A DNA stretch of 64,000 bases. It comes from Spirochaetes bacterium GWE1_32_154 (GTDB lineage: Bacteria; Spirochaetota; GWE2-31-10). Of this stretch, positions 8,063-17,373 are shown one piece after another (the first letter of the stretch is position 1; each line of letters opens with the position of its first letter). The stretch is from assembly GCA_001829315.1 (NCBI GenBank), contig MIAY01000001.1, positions 200,927 through 264,926 of the forward strand, read 5' to 3'. The notes beneath the pieces were generated by a model. That model was not told the DNA's origin, did not search any database, and was given only the letters and a program-made list of their open reading frames with translations. The position numbers and the translations under genes were made by a program.

Positions 8063-8072
8063 ACATTAAAAT
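8044..8072 (+). promoter_or_regulatory. Promoter of the TM1266-like gene
   Basis: TTGCAA (8044-8049), a 17-base spacer and TAAAAT (8067-8072), 20 bases before the start codon of the gene at 8093. The right arm of the inverted repeat fills most of the spacer. Confidence 0.55.
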
Positions 8073-8092
8073 ATGTTTTATAGGAGAATACA

Positions 8093-8341
8093 ATGGCAAA
8101 AAAACTTGTAATTATTAAAATTGAGCAAAGGAATAAAGAAGCAACTGAAGCACAGAAGATTTTAACAGAATTTGGTTGTATTATAAAAACAAGACTTGGT
8201 TTACATGATACTGATAATAATTCATGTTCTTCAGAAGGTTTAATCATTCTTGAATTGGTTGGTTCAAAAGATGAAGAGAAAAAAATGATTTCAAAGCTAT
8301 CACAATTAAAATCAGTGGTTACAAAAGAAGTTGAAATTTAA
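8093..8341 (+). CDS. Small TM1266-like (ACT/NikR-like fold) putative regulator
   Basis: An 82-residue protein resembling the TM1266 family, annotated elsewhere as a putative regulator of iron-only hydrogenase systems: a short beta-alpha-beta-beta-alpha-beta pattern with IIKTRLGL in the middle and KMISKLSQLKSVVTKEV at the C-terminus, matching the family's RVGYP and GKLGQISGVRVK. AGGAG precedes the ATG at good spacing. It is a single gene, divergent from the thi operon across an inverted repeat. HydG of the hydrogenase system is related to ThiH, but that proximity may be chance. No DNA-binding domain is visible; it probably binds a small ligand. The family match is by eye. Confidence 0.7.
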   Translation: MAKKLVIIKIEQRNKEATEAQKILTEFGCIIKTRLGLHDTDNNSCSSEGLIILELVGSKDEEKKMISKLSQLKSVVTKEVEI

Positions 8342-8354
8342 TTTATTAAATATT

Positions 8355-10019
8355 TTATACTAATGAATCTATTTCTAAAAGTTTTCTTGAAAGTTGTTGA
8401 TAGATGGATCTTGTCTCAATCAGTCCCAGACAGGATTTATTATCAACAACAACAATAAATTCCAGTCCGTATTTTTTGATATCTGTTAAAACATTTTTCA
8501 TAGGTTCACAACTATAGTATGTTTTTTCTACGGGTTTCATAATATCAATTGCAACTAAAAGATGAGCTAATTCGTTATACATAAAGGTATCTTTGATTTC
8601 ATCAATTGATATAATTCCAGCAATTTCTTTTTTTTCTGTTATAACTGGGTAAAAGATATTTGTTGTTTCACTAAAAACTTTTAATATTGAACTCAGATCA
8701 TCACTTATTAATATTGCCGGTGAATTGAGAGTTAAAAAATCTTTCAAAGTTGTTTTATTTATTATATCTTCTTCTGTAATATTTAAACCTGATTCATGTG
8801 ATTTATCAAGTGCGTATTTTACAAAGACAGGTCCGATTATTTGAACAATGAAAGTTGATGCTGTTGTTATAACTGCTACTAAAGTTCCCACTTTACCGGG
8901 AAATTTCTGTAAAGCAAGAATTGAAAGACCAATTGCAACACCTGATTGACTGAATAAAGTAAATGGTAAAAAGTTTCGAACAGTTTTTGGTACATTTGAA
9001 AAAACAGCCCCAAAATATGCACCTAGCATTTTTCCGGTAGATCGTGCAATAACATAACAAATAAGTATGATTACGGTAAAAAAACTTAATTCACCAATGT
9101 TTAGGTTAGCCCCTACAAGAATGAAAAATAAAATATAAATGGGAGGGGCAAAACGATCAATTAAATGAAAAATATCCTCTGATTTTTTCCCTGTTTTATT
9201 TGAAATAACAAAACCCATAATCATACAAGACATAATCATATCAACTTTGATAAATAAAGATAAACCTATAACTGAAAGTATTCCACCGAGAATAAATATT
9301 AAAATCCGTTCATTATCATTATAATGAAGTAATGTGATTGATAATATATAACCTGCAATTAAACCGAGTAAAACTGATCCGAATATTTCGTATAACGGGA
9401 GAGCAAAATTCATTAACAGTGAAACATTATTCAATCCGGAAATAGTGCTGATAATACTGGCTGATACTGCAAAAAGTAATAAAGCTAAAACATCATCCAA
9501 TGCAACAATGCCAAGAATGGTACTTGTTAATAAACCTTTTGATTTACATTCTCTCAAAACATCAGTTGTACCGGCAGCAGCAGTTGCTGAAGAAATAGAA
9601 CCTAATAATAAGGATATCGAAATACTTAACAATCCATTTTTGGTTATAAGAAAAGTTACTGTAAAAATAAGTATTGAAACAATAAAAAAAGCAGATAGGG
9701 CTTCACACACTAAAATAGTTAAAAATTGTTTACCGTATTTTTTTAAAACAGAAATTTTTAATTCACCACCAATCATGAAACCTATTAATCCCAAAGCAAA
9801 ATGATTAAATGGTAAAAAACTGCTTATTGTTGTATCTGATAGAATATTAAAACCTGATTTTCCAACTAATATTCCAAAAATAATATAAGCAACAACTTGC
9901 GGAATCTTTATTTTTTGAAAAAGTCTACCACCGAGTGTTCCCGCTAATAATGAGAAACCAAGTAGAAGTAACAAGTTATGATCAAATTGTGTCAGATATT
10001 TTAAAAAATCTATGTGCAT
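8355..10019 (-). CDS. Kef/CPA2-type cation:proton antiporter with C-terminal CBS pair
   Basis: A 554-residue inner-membrane protein. Residues ~15-410 form about twelve hydrophobic helices of the monovalent cation:proton antiporter-2 family; LGGRLFQKIKIPQVVAYIIFG near the N-terminus and TTDVLRE / ALDDVLALLLF in the middle are typical. Residues ~435-550 look like two CBS motifs (ILISDDLSSILKVFSET, then IMKPVEKTYYSCEP and LEFIVVVDNKSCLG), which sense adenine nucleotides in other proteins. No TrkA-N domain is seen. It is the last gene of the minus-strand run and lies 44 bases after the ABC ATPase gene. The ion transported (K or Na) cannot be told. Confidence 0.88.
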   Translation of the reverse strand: MHIDFLKYLTQFDHNLLLLLGFSLLAGTLGGRLFQKIKIPQVVAYIIFGILVGKSGFNILSDTTISSFLPFNHFALGLIGFMIGGELKISVLKKYGKQFLTILVCEALSAFFIVSILIFTVTFLITKNGLLSISISLLLGSISSATAAAGTTDVLRECKSKGLLTSTILGIVALDDVLALLLFAVSASIISTISGLNNVSLLMNFALPLYEIFGSVLLGLIAGYILSITLLHYNDNERILIFILGGILSVIGLSLFIKVDMIMSCMIMGFVISNKTGKKSEDIFHLIDRFAPPIYILFFILVGANLNIGELSFFTVIILICYVIARSTGKMLGAYFGAVFSNVPKTVRNFLPFTLFSQSGVAIGLSILALQKFPGKVGTLVAVITTASTFIVQIIGPVFVKYALDKSHESGLNITEEDIINKTTLKDFLTLNSPAILISDDLSSILKVFSETTNIFYPVITEKKEIAGIISIDEIKDTFMYNELAHLLVAIDIMKPVEKTYYSCEPMKNVLTDIKKYGLEFIVVVDNKSCLGLIETRSIYQQLSRKLLEIDSLV

Positions 10020-10063
10020 AATTTAAAATACCATAATTATCAATATGGTTCAATGGTAAAATA

Positions 10064-10834
10064 TTATAAAGCAGCCCAATACCGGCCGTGTTTCTTTTTA
10101 ACTTTAAATTTGAAATCTAAAACCCGATTCAGGTGTTTAGGTTTCATCATAGAACTTTTCTTACCCGATTCATAAATAGAACCGTTTTTCATAAATAAAA
10201 TATCTGAAATCTCAGGTATTATTTCATCAATGTGATGAGTAACTAATATTATATTATGACCAAAACTAATTACTTTACTCAGTAATTTAAGAAAATCTTC
10301 TCGTGAGGCAATATCAAGCCCCGTTGTCGGTTCATCAAGTATAAGTAAATCAGGGTCAAATACCAAAGCTCTTGCAATTAACACACGTTTTTGTTCGCCT
10401 TGAGACAATTGTCCATACATACGATGTGATAAATGTGAAATGCCAAGCTTATCGAGAATCAGGATTGATTTCTCTATTTGTTCATCAGTAGCAGTATGAT
10501 ATAAACCAATACTTGAAAAAAAACCTGAAATAACGGTGTTTAAAACTGAAATTGTATCGTAATATTCACGCTGTAAATAATCACTGACAACACCGATCTT
10601 TTTACGTAATTCCCAAATGTCGGTATTACCGGGTTTTTCCCCGTAAATAGTAACATCACCTTCTGAAGCATAAATAATAGTTGATATTACGCGTAAAAGA
10701 AAAGATTTACCGGAACCGTTTCTTCCGATAACCGCCCAGTTTTCACCTTTTTTTATATTCCAATGGATGTTTTTTACAATATAAACATCATCCCGAATTA
10801 TTGAGACTTTGTCCAACATAATTATATTTTTCAT
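10064..10834 (-). CDS. ABC transporter ATP-binding protein, no permease nearby
   Basis: A 256-residue ATPase with all nucleotide-site motifs: Walker A GRNGSGKS (37-44), signature LSQGE (143-147), Walker B LLILDEP with Glu168, D-loop GLD and the H-loop in ILVTHH. The sequence resembles the ModF/YlmA-type single ATPases more than importer ATPases. No permease or binding protein adjoins it. It lies eight bases after the DUF58 gene, so it may serve the MoxR-DUF58 membrane complex, or act as a soluble ATPase. The substrate is unknown. Confidence 0.88.
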   Translation of the reverse strand: MKNIIMLDKVSIIRDDVYIVKNIHWNIKKGENWAVIGRNGSGKSFLLRVISTIIYASEGDVTIYGEKPGNTDIWELRKKIGVVSDYLQREYYDTISVLNTVISGFFSSIGLYHTATDEQIEKSILILDKLGISHLSHRMYGQLSQGEQKRVLIARALVFDPDLLILDEPTTGLDIASREDFLKLLSKVISFGHNIILVTHHIDEIIPEISDILFMKNGSIYESGKKSSMMKPKHLNRVLDFKFKVKKKHGRYWAAL

Positions 10835-10841
10835 TTTGACC

Positions 10842-12083
10842 TCATATAGATAAATATGTATTTACAACTTTTTTCTGAATCGTATTGCTCGTAACAGTTA
10901 TTGTTTCAATTCCTTTTGAATGAAGATCAGCAATTATTTGTTTTTTTTCAGCAAGCATTTTTACTTGTATTGAAAATCGTGCTAAATCAGAAATTTTTGA
11001 ACCTTCTGCTAACTGTTCAGATTCTTCAAAACTTATAATTTTGACAATATGATTCTTTTTTAATAATTTTGCAAATGAAATTAAATCCTCAGAAACAATT
11101 TTATTATAGATTTCTGAAAAAATAAAAATGATAGTGTTTTTTGTAATATTTTTTTTCACAAAATCGTAGGCTTTTTGATAATAACTTTTTACAAAATCAG
11201 GTTCAATACGATACAGGCCGGACAATATTGTATGATATACATTTTTAGTGTTTTGTGGTTTCATAAAAAGTTTAATTGAATTATCAAAAGCAAGCATACC
11301 GAATTTATCATTTCCTTTAATCACTGATGCAGCAAGAAGAAGTGAAGCATTTATTGAATAATCAAGTTTAGTTAAATCATAATATTTAGTTGTCATCATT
11401 CTGCCGCAATCAAATATCGCCAGAACATTTCTTTCTATTTCTTTTTTGTTTATTTGAGTTACCGGATAATCTTTTTTTGCTGTTGCTTTCCAGTTTATAT
11501 CGCGATAATTATCACCATAGTTATATTCTCTTAAAAAATCAAACTCAAGATTACCGCCAAAATGTGCTGTTTTATAACCCGATTCTTCTAACCGGTTTCT
11601 ACTAATCAGTTTTAAATATTTTCTTAATTCAATGATATTGGGATATACTTTAACAATTGTTTTATTAGTATACTGATATTGTTTTCCTGTCAGTTTGAAA
11701 AACCCCTCAACCCGTATTTGAGTTCCTGTAAAAACATATTCGCCTTTTTTAAAAGGTTTTATAGAATATTCACCATATCCTGTATTTAAATATTCAAAAT
11801 CGTCAGGATATAAATCTCTAATTTCGACTTTTTTATTTGATGTTGTTTCAACAGTGATTGAAACTTTGTTGAAAGTACCAATTGACAGATATTTTTCAAC
11901 ATGGCGTTGTATAGTAAATGTTTTCTTCCCGGGAATTGTAAAAAAATCTGCAAGTGCAATGCAGAGAATACAAAAGATCAGCAGATAAATAATAATACTA
12001 AATCGATTATCAATAAAAACAGATATACTTAAAAAGAATAATGAAACCAGTAATGTATAAAACAATTTTGTTATATAAATCAT
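10842..12083 (-). CDS. DUF58 domain protein (MoxR partner)
   Basis: A 413-residue protein with two N-terminal membrane helices (about residues 5-50), a beta-rich middle and a DUF58 core at ~190-290 carrying FGGNLEFDFLREYNYGDN and YRDINWKATAKKD, the family signature, then a von-Willebrand-like fold (NVLAIFDCGRMM). DUF58 proteins are regular partners of MoxR ATPases, thought to help assemble or activate other proteins. The start overlaps the moxR stop by four bases (ATGA). The MIDAS-like DCGR is imperfect compared with DxSxS. Confidence 0.92.
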   Translation of the reverse strand: MIYITKLFYTLLVSLFFLSISVFIDNRFSIIIYLLIFCILCIALADFFTIPGKKTFTIQRHVEKYLSIGTFNKVSITVETTSNKKVEIRDLYPDDFEYLNTGYGEYSIKPFKKGEYVFTGTQIRVEGFFKLTGKQYQYTNKTIVKVYPNIIELRKYLKLISRNRLEESGYKTAHFGGNLEFDFLREYNYGDNYRDINWKATAKKDYPVTQINKKEIERNVLAIFDCGRMMTTKYYDLTKLDYSINASLLLAASVIKGNDKFGMLAFDNSIKLFMKPQNTKNVYHTILSGLYRIEPDFVKSYYQKAYDFVKKNITKNTIIFIFSEIYNKIVSEDLISFAKLLKKNHIVKIISFEESEQLAEGSKISDLARFSIQVKMLAEKKQIIADLHSKGIETITVTSNTIQKKVVNTYLSI

Positions 12084-13027
12084 CGTGGAACTTTTACTTT
12101 ATTAATAATTTTTTCTATAACAGCATCGGTGTTCAGTCCGTCAATTTCTGCTTCAGAGTCTAAAATAATTCTATGCCGTAAAACCGGTTTTATAAATTTT
12201 TTAACATCGTCAGGTATTACAAAATCTCTGTCATCTAAAGCTGCACTAAATCGGGCAAGTTTTAAAATCCCTGTTGCAGCTCTGATACTTACTCCAAGAA
12301 CGATTTGTGAATTGTTTCTTGTTTCTTCAACAATGTCTGAAATAAAATTGATTATTGAATCATCCACAGTAATTTTTTTAGCTTCTTCACGACATTCATT
12401 AAACCATGTTTCCGGTAGTTTTTCAAAATGAAATGAATCAATATCTTCACTGTCAAAACCATCCCGAACCATTTTTAAAATATTTTTCTCATCAGATTTT
12501 GCCGGATATGAAAGTATAATTTTCATTAAAAACCGGTCTAATTGCGCTTCGGGTAAAGGATATGTTCCTTCAAATTCAATAGGATTTTGTGTTGCGATTA
12601 CCATATATGGTTTTTCAAGTGAAAACTTAATGCCGTCTGCGGTGACTTGCCGTTCTTGCATAATTTCAAGAAGAGCCGATTGCGTTTTAGGTGAAGCCCG
12701 ATTAATTTCATCTGCTAATAAAATATTGGTAAAAACAGGCCCTTTTTTAAATTCAAATTGCTGATTCTTTAAATTATAGATACTGTTTCCTAAAATATCT
12801 GATGGCATTAAATCCGGCGTAAATTGTATTCTGCTAAATGTAATTCCGGTAACATGCGCAAACGTTTTAGCCAATAATGTTTTTGCTAAACCGGGTACAC
12901 TTTCTAAAATGACATGACCACCTGCGAGATAACAAAGAATTAGTTCTTCAATAACTTTATTTTGACCAATTATTATTTTGCTTGTTTCCTGCATGATAAA
13001 GTCGCGTGTTTGTTTTATTATCATCAT
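12080..13027 (-). CDS. MoxR family AAA+ ATPase
   Basis: A 315-residue MoxR ATPase, a chaperone-like AAA+ enzyme that activates partner complexes. Walker A is ESVPGLAKT (42-50), Walker B DEIN at 106-109, followed by ALLEIMQERQVTADG, the sensor-1 region ATQNPIEFEGTYPLPEAQLDRF, and the C-terminal AAA lid. It overlaps the DUF4350 gene upstream and the DUF58 gene downstream by four bases each. Length and gene order are typical of MoxR-DUF58 operons. Confidence 0.95.
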   Translation of the reverse strand: MMIIKQTRDFIMQETSKIIIGQNKVIEELILCYLAGGHVILESVPGLAKTLLAKTFAHVTGITFSRIQFTPDLMPSDILGNSIYNLKNQQFEFKKGPVFTNILLADEINRASPKTQSALLEIMQERQVTADGIKFSLEKPYMVIATQNPIEFEGTYPLPEAQLDRFLMKIILSYPAKSDEKNILKMVRDGFDSEDIDSFHFEKLPETWFNECREEAKKITVDDSIINFISDIVEETRNNSQIVLGVSIRAATGILKLARFSAALDDRDFVIPDDVKKFIKPVLRHRIILDSEAEIDGLNTDAVIEKIINKVKVPR

Positions 13028-14100
13028 AGTCTCCTGTTTATTTCATCTTTTAACTTTTTTTGTAATGTAATCAAATCTAATTCTTTATTGGATATTTCAT
13101 CTGTTTTTTTTATATTTAAAATTCGATTCGCTGATAGAATAATTGAATTTTTTATATCACCGGTAAATTTCTTTTTTGCTATAATATTTCCTAATCCGGA
13201 TGAAAGATATCGTATTTCAGGTGTCGTATTTTTTGTTTTCTCGATGATACCGAATCGTAAATATCCCGATAAAATAAAACCGGTAATAAGCAACAATAAT
13301 GAAATGACAAATGGCCGATAGTGAATATTTGAAAATAAATAGAATAGTGTATATTTCTTTTTTACTCCATGAATATATTCATAGAAATAAACATTCAATC
13401 CATCAGAAAAAAATTGTGTTGTTAAATAACCTGCATGCATATTATCAAATTTTCCGATATTCTGATTTTGAATAACATCAGTGGTTACACAAATGATAAT
13501 TTTACCTGTCCCGACAGTTTTAGCAGTGATTATCCCGCCGGTTTTATCAGAAACTATTGTGTTGTGACTCGTAATTCTTACGTTACTCGTGGAAACAAAA
13601 TATTCTGTATTTTCAAACAGTTTATTTGTATCATGGGTTATTGCAACTCTGTCTATACCTGAAGATTCTTTGGTTATTATCGTATCGTTTTCGTCTAACA
13701 AAGTTTCAAGTGATTCTTTATTGTCAGTCAAAATCAGGACAGAAAAACCAAAGGATGCGATTTTTTGAATTCGCTGATACAATCTTTCATCAATTAAATC
13801 TGCAGCAATAATGAGAACAGAATTTCCTGAATATTTTCCGGCACATAGGTGTTGTAGTTTTTTTTCATTAATGATTAGTGGTAATTCTTCTGTTATCGGG
13901 ATAATTGTATAACCTTGCTTTTCAAGTAATGTTCTGAACGCTTTCAAACCACTTGAACCCTGATTATAAATACTCATTTTGGGTAGTAAGTCTTTTTGTT
14001 TTGGTTCTGGTTTTTTATTATTTTCTTTAATAAAAACGATTATGAAAATAAATAGTATAAATATACCAAGTTTAACAAATTCTTTTTGAAATTGTATCAT
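13024..14100 (-). CDS. DUF4350 domain membrane protein
   Basis: A 358-residue protein with one membrane helix at ~10-25, an extracytoplasmic DUF4350 domain (~45-235) with the characteristic NQGSSGLKAFRTLLEKQGY start and ILTDNKESLETLL, and a second helix at ~263-283 (FVISLLLLITGFILSGYL). DUF4350 proteins commonly sit between MoxR and DUF4129 genes; the domain resembles gliding-motility GldG-like or ThuA-like folds. It overlaps moxR by four bases and the DUF4129 gene by 29, implying tight coupling. The biochemical role is unknown. Confidence 0.85.
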   Translation of the reverse strand: MIQFQKEFVKLGIFILFIFIIVFIKENNKKPEPKQKDLLPKMSIYNQGSSGLKAFRTLLEKQGYTIIPITEELPLIINEKKLQHLCAGKYSGNSVLIIAADLIDERLYQRIQKIASFGFSVLILTDNKESLETLLDENDTIITKESSGIDRVAITHDTNKLFENTEYFVSTSNVRITSHNTIVSDKTGGIITAKTVGTGKIIICVTTDVIQNQNIGKFDNMHAGYLTTQFFSDGLNVYFYEYIHGVKKKYTLFYLFSNIHYRPFVISLLLLITGFILSGYLRFGIIEKTKNTTPEIRYLSSGLGNIIAKKKFTGDIKNSIILSANRILNIKKTDEISNKELDLITLQKKLKDEINRRL

Positions 14101-14710
14101 AAATAATAATGCACTCCGATCTTTTTATTTCATTCATTGAAAAAACAATTCTTTCTGCTTTATGAACAATATCAGTGAAAAATGTTTTTTCATTTTCAAG
14201 GGTTATTGAATCTATGTACTCCCTGTTTGTTATACCGTCTTTGTATTGGATTATTCCGTTTTTTGAATAAAATAATAAAAGTGCTGATATTAAAAGTGTT
14301 ATTGATTCTTTTAGAAAACCACTATTGAGAAGATTGAATGCTTTTTCCAGCAGGTTTTGAGGATTATTAGTGGTATTAATTTTCTGAGTATCTAAAGGAT
14401 ATTTTTTTGTATTAAATTTAATTAATCTGATAAAGAAAATTCCTATTATAATGGAAGAAACACAAATAAATATGATAAGAAAAACTGCAAAGGGTTTACT
14501 AATAAGATCGATTATTTTTTCAATAAAACGAGGCATTGTAAAAACAGGTTTGATTTGCTCCTGATTTTCTTTATAGGTATACTCCGGGTTTGTTAAGATT
14601 TCTTTGATAACAATTTCAGCTTTTGATAAGTCATCAGAAATTGCTTCGGGAAAAGACAGAAGTGTAACAAAAATAAATACTATTAATAATTTAAGACGGA
14701 TTAGTTTCAT
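14072..14710 (-). CDS. DUF4129 domain membrane protein
   Basis: A 212-residue protein with an N-terminal signal-like helix, a short external part, a membrane helix at ~72-95 (FAVFLIIFICVSSIIIGIFF) and a cytoplasmic DUF4129 region at ~112-205 (LLEKAFNLLNSGFLKESI, then ITNREYI). DUF4129 is often a C-terminal domain in transglutaminase-like proteins and a stand-alone gene in MoxR operons. The 29-base overlap with the DUF4350 gene and 20-base overlap with its upstream neighbour support co-translation. Confidence 0.8.
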   Translation of the reverse strand: MKLIRLKLLIVFIFVTLLSFPEAISDDLSKAEIVIKEILTNPEYTYKENQEQIKPVFTMPRFIEKIIDLISKPFAVFLIIFICVSSIIIGIFFIRLIKFNTKKYPLDTQKINTTNNPQNLLEKAFNLLNSGFLKESITLLISALLLFYSKNGIIQYKDGITNREYIDSITLENEKTFFTDIVHKAERIVFSMNEIKRSECIIIYDTISKRIC

Positions 14711-15560
14711 TTGTATTAAGGGCGTTTAAAATGCCTCTTCCTTCTTTAATATTTCGTAAGTTAATAAATTTCATTGTTACTGCAATTTCAATTAATGGTG
14801 TTATTAAAATGAAAACGATATAAGTAATAAATGTATCTGCAAAATTAACCCATTTATTAACAGAAAGAAATGGAGTCTCATTCACTTCACCGGATTTTAT
14901 CATATCAAGAACCGAAGGGCCAAAGTTTAATGCACTGATAATGCTACTTGTAATCATTGTGATAAAAAAATAAACAAAATAAAGGATGACCGGTACGGTA
15001 ACAGCTTCCCAAAAATTTTTCTTAATAACAAAGAAACTTCTATCAAAAGAGGTAAAAAAGAATTTATTTTCTAACATCATTGCTTGCGGTACAAATAAAA
15101 GCATTCCTAAAATAATAAAACCAGGTATGATAAATAAAATAAATCCGAATAACATCATGAAAAACATAAGAATATTGGTAAACAGTATAAGAAGGAATTT
15201 TTTTAATACAAATAAAATAGATTGTTTAATTTCAGGATTGTTACCGATTATTATTGATTCAGAAATCTTTATTAACACCATTTTATAGCAAAGAAAAATA
15301 ATTGCTTCGATTATAGAAATATAAACAACAATAGAAATACTTTTAAAAATTGAAAAGTCAAATTTCTGGGGATCAAAATTTGTCAGAATCTGTTGTAATT
15401 CGGTGACCGCGTCAATTGTAAAAACTGATAAGATAACAACAGGAAGTAAAAATATTAATGAAATATTTAATAATAACTTAAAGTGCTTTTTGTAGAGTTC
15501 CACTGAATTATTTATAATCTGACCCAAAGTCATTTTTTCATTTACATTGTAATTTTCCAT
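14691..15560 (-). CDS. Polytopic membrane protein (YciC / GDPD-membrane-domain-like)
   Basis: A 289-residue protein with about six hydrophobic helices. The N-terminus MTLGQIINNSVELYKKHF followed by a long helix is the pattern of the membrane domain found in glycerophosphodiester phosphodiesterases and YciC/DUF975-like proteins. The central IIPGFIILGMLLFVPQAMML and SFDRSFFVIKKNFWEAV also fit. No catalytic domain is attached. It occupies the place a SpoIIM-like membrane protein holds in some MoxR-RDD operons. The start is three bases after the RDD gene; function unknown. Confidence 0.7.
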   Translation of the reverse strand: MENYNVNEKMTLGQIINNSVELYKKHFKLLLNISLIFLLPVVILSVFTIDAVTELQQILTNFDPQKFDFSIFKSISIVVYISIIEAIIFLCYKMVLIKISESIIIGNNPEIKQSILFVLKKFLLILFTNILMFFMMLFGFILFIIPGFIILGMLLFVPQAMMLENKFFFTSFDRSFFVIKKNFWEAVTVPVILYFVYFFITMITSSIISALNFGPSVLDMIKSGEVNETPFLSVNKWVNFADTFITYIVFILITPLIEIAVTMKFINLRNIKEGRGILNALNTNETNPS

Positions 15561-15563
15561 TAT

Positions 15564-16322
15564 TTACTCCATTCTGAATATTTTATTATATACTGAAGCT
15601 ATAAAATTATAATTATCAACAGTAACAGGTTTTGTAATACCTGATTTAGTTACAATACTATTAATTAATGTATTTTCAACTTCATTTTTAATTTCTTTTG
15701 CCAGATATTTATATCCCGTAATATAGCTTTTTATTGCATTTATTGTGCTGGTTCCAATAATTTCACCTAAATTATCACAGCTTTCAACACATTCTAAAAT
15801 GATTTTCTTTTCAACAAGCGGTATAGGAATTCGTTCTTCACATACAACAATTGTTGCTGCAACTATATCACCAACACGCTGATTTTTTTTCGTAACAAAC
15901 ATTGATATTATACCGGTTATATAATATACAGGAAGAAAATCAATGATTCTAAACAAATTTCTAATAATAACAGCATACACTGTTACATATTGCCCGTTAT
16001 CCATAATAATTCTAATATTTAAAATTGATTTGCCCGGTGTTTGACCGTTCATGAAAATTTCAAACAGTATATTATAGCAAAAGAAAAACAATAGTAAAAT
16101 AACGAAAAATCCAATAGTAAAATAATCATTAAAACCGGCTGATGTTTTTGATAAAAGCATTTTAAGTCCTGAACCGGAAATTGCCATGATTATTATTAAT
16201 ATACCAATAAATATCCATTTGAGTATCATATCAAGAATATATGCAGCAATTCTTTGAAAAGGAGACGCTAAAGCAAATTTAACAGTCACTTTTTCAGATG
16301 TATTATACATTGTGTCAGACAA
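15564..16322 (-). CDS. RDD family membrane protein
   Basis: A 252-residue protein whose first ~150 residues match the RDD family: FALASPFQRIAAYILDMIL contains the motif region (only R and one D of R-DD kept), followed by FMNGQTPGKSILNIRII and a third helix, then KKNQRVGDIVAATIVV. About three or four membrane helices. The remaining ~100 residues are soluble and unassigned. RDD proteins recur with MoxR, DUF58 and DUF4129 genes; some have been linked to ion transport. It lies between the DUF350 gene and the YciC-like gene. Confidence 0.85.
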   Translation of the reverse strand: MSDTMYNTSEKVTVKFALASPFQRIAAYILDMILKWIFIGILIIIMAISGSGLKMLLSKTSAGFNDYFTIGFFVILLLFFFCYNILFEIFMNGQTPGKSILNIRIIMDNGQYVTVYAVIIRNLFRIIDFLPVYYITGIISMFVTKKNQRVGDIVAATIVVCEERIPIPLVEKKIILECVESCDNLGEIIGTSTINAIKSYITGYKYLAKEIKNEVENTLINSIVTKSGITKPVTVDNYNFIASVYNKIFRME

Positions 16323-16347
16323 AAAAACCCCCGATTAAAAAAGAAGT

Positions 16348-17373
16348 TTAAAAAAAATTGATTACTTTAAGAATTTCTTTTACTCCTGAACGCATAATAA
16401 ATGAAGCAGAAAATGTAAAAACAGAAACAATAATAGCAGTTGAAACATTTCGTTTTTTTATTTCATTCATACTATCAAACATTCTGGATAGAAAAAGGAA
16501 AATACCCATTGATAACCATAAAACAAGAACTGAAATAATTGTTGAAGTTACGAGAACATAAAAAAATCTTAAAATGGTTATTAATAGTCGTGAAATATCG
16601 AATGAATTACCAAGCATTGAAATAATTTCTTTTACCGGACCGGAAATAGAATATTTAACCATAATCATTACAGATAAAATTGAAGAACATACAATAAGAG
16701 AGATTGCTACATTATCACTTTTAAATTCAACAAAATCTCTGACTCCTTTGATAACGAAACTTGTTATTTTTATACCTGTTATAAATAATGCTAAACTTGT
16801 AAATAACATTATTAAAAGTTGAATGGTTCCATTTAAGAATGCGTTTAAGTCAATAAATGCAATTTGTAAACCGTACTCACCGATGGCTTTTTTAATTATA
16901 AATGCTGAATTTATAATCCCGACAGATTCCATAACCATATAAGTTGTTGCTATTATCATTGAGGTAATTAAGATTGAAATAGCCAGATTATTGTTTTTTA
17001 ATTCTTTCATGTCATCAATACCATTTGATATAAACATAAATGATTTTAATGTGAACCAATTTATTAAAAATGAAATGAACATAGACATTGTAAACATAAT
17101 AATAGCCCGTAAAATATTTTCAAATATATTTGCATATACAGCATTATTAAAAAGTAAGAAAATATGAATACTTGAAACATATATTATAACAGTAACACTT
17201 ACTACAAACCCGCCTGTTAATATAGCAACAGCAAGGTTATTATTACGCATCTGATTATATAAATCAATATTTCGGGTCAGTAGAGGAAAAAAACTGAGTG
17301 ATATATAATAAACCAGCGAACAAACAAGAATTGATGCTGAGAATAAACCAAAACTGATTAATAATTCACCCAT
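16348..17373 (-). CDS. DUF350 family membrane protein with repeated units
   Basis: A 341-residue, highly hydrophobic protein made of four related segments, each with a polar NN-LA motif followed by a long helix: NNNLAVAILTGG, KNNNLAISILIT, KSDNVAISLIVC and RNVSTAIIVSV. DUF350 units contain two such segments, so this is a tandem pair. About eight to ten helices in all. DUF350 proteins are found in many bacteria without known function. It is probably the first gene of the MoxR run, and the intergenic region to the divergent comEC-like gene is only 124 bases. Confidence 0.82.
   Translation of the reverse strand: MGELLISFGLFSASILVCSLVYYISLSFFPLLTRNIDLYNQMRNNNLAVAILTGGFVVSVTVIIYVSSIHIFLLFNNAVYANIFENILRAIIMFTMSMFISFLINWFTLKSFMFISNGIDDMKELKNNNLAISILITSMIIATTYMVMESVGIINSAFIIKKAIGEYGLQIAFIDLNAFLNGTIQLLIMLFTSLALFITGIKITSFVIKGVRDFVEFKSDNVAISLIVCSSILSVMIMVKYSISGPVKEIISMLGNSFDISRLLITILRFFYVLVTSTIISVLVLWLSMGIFLFLSRMFDSMNEIKKRNVSTAIIVSVFTFSASFIMRSGVKEILKVINFF

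Noticed and set aside
7909-8247. 112-codon open frame on the minus strand
   Set aside because: It crosses the TPP aptamer and lies antisense to the TM1266-like gene; no coding character or ribosome site.
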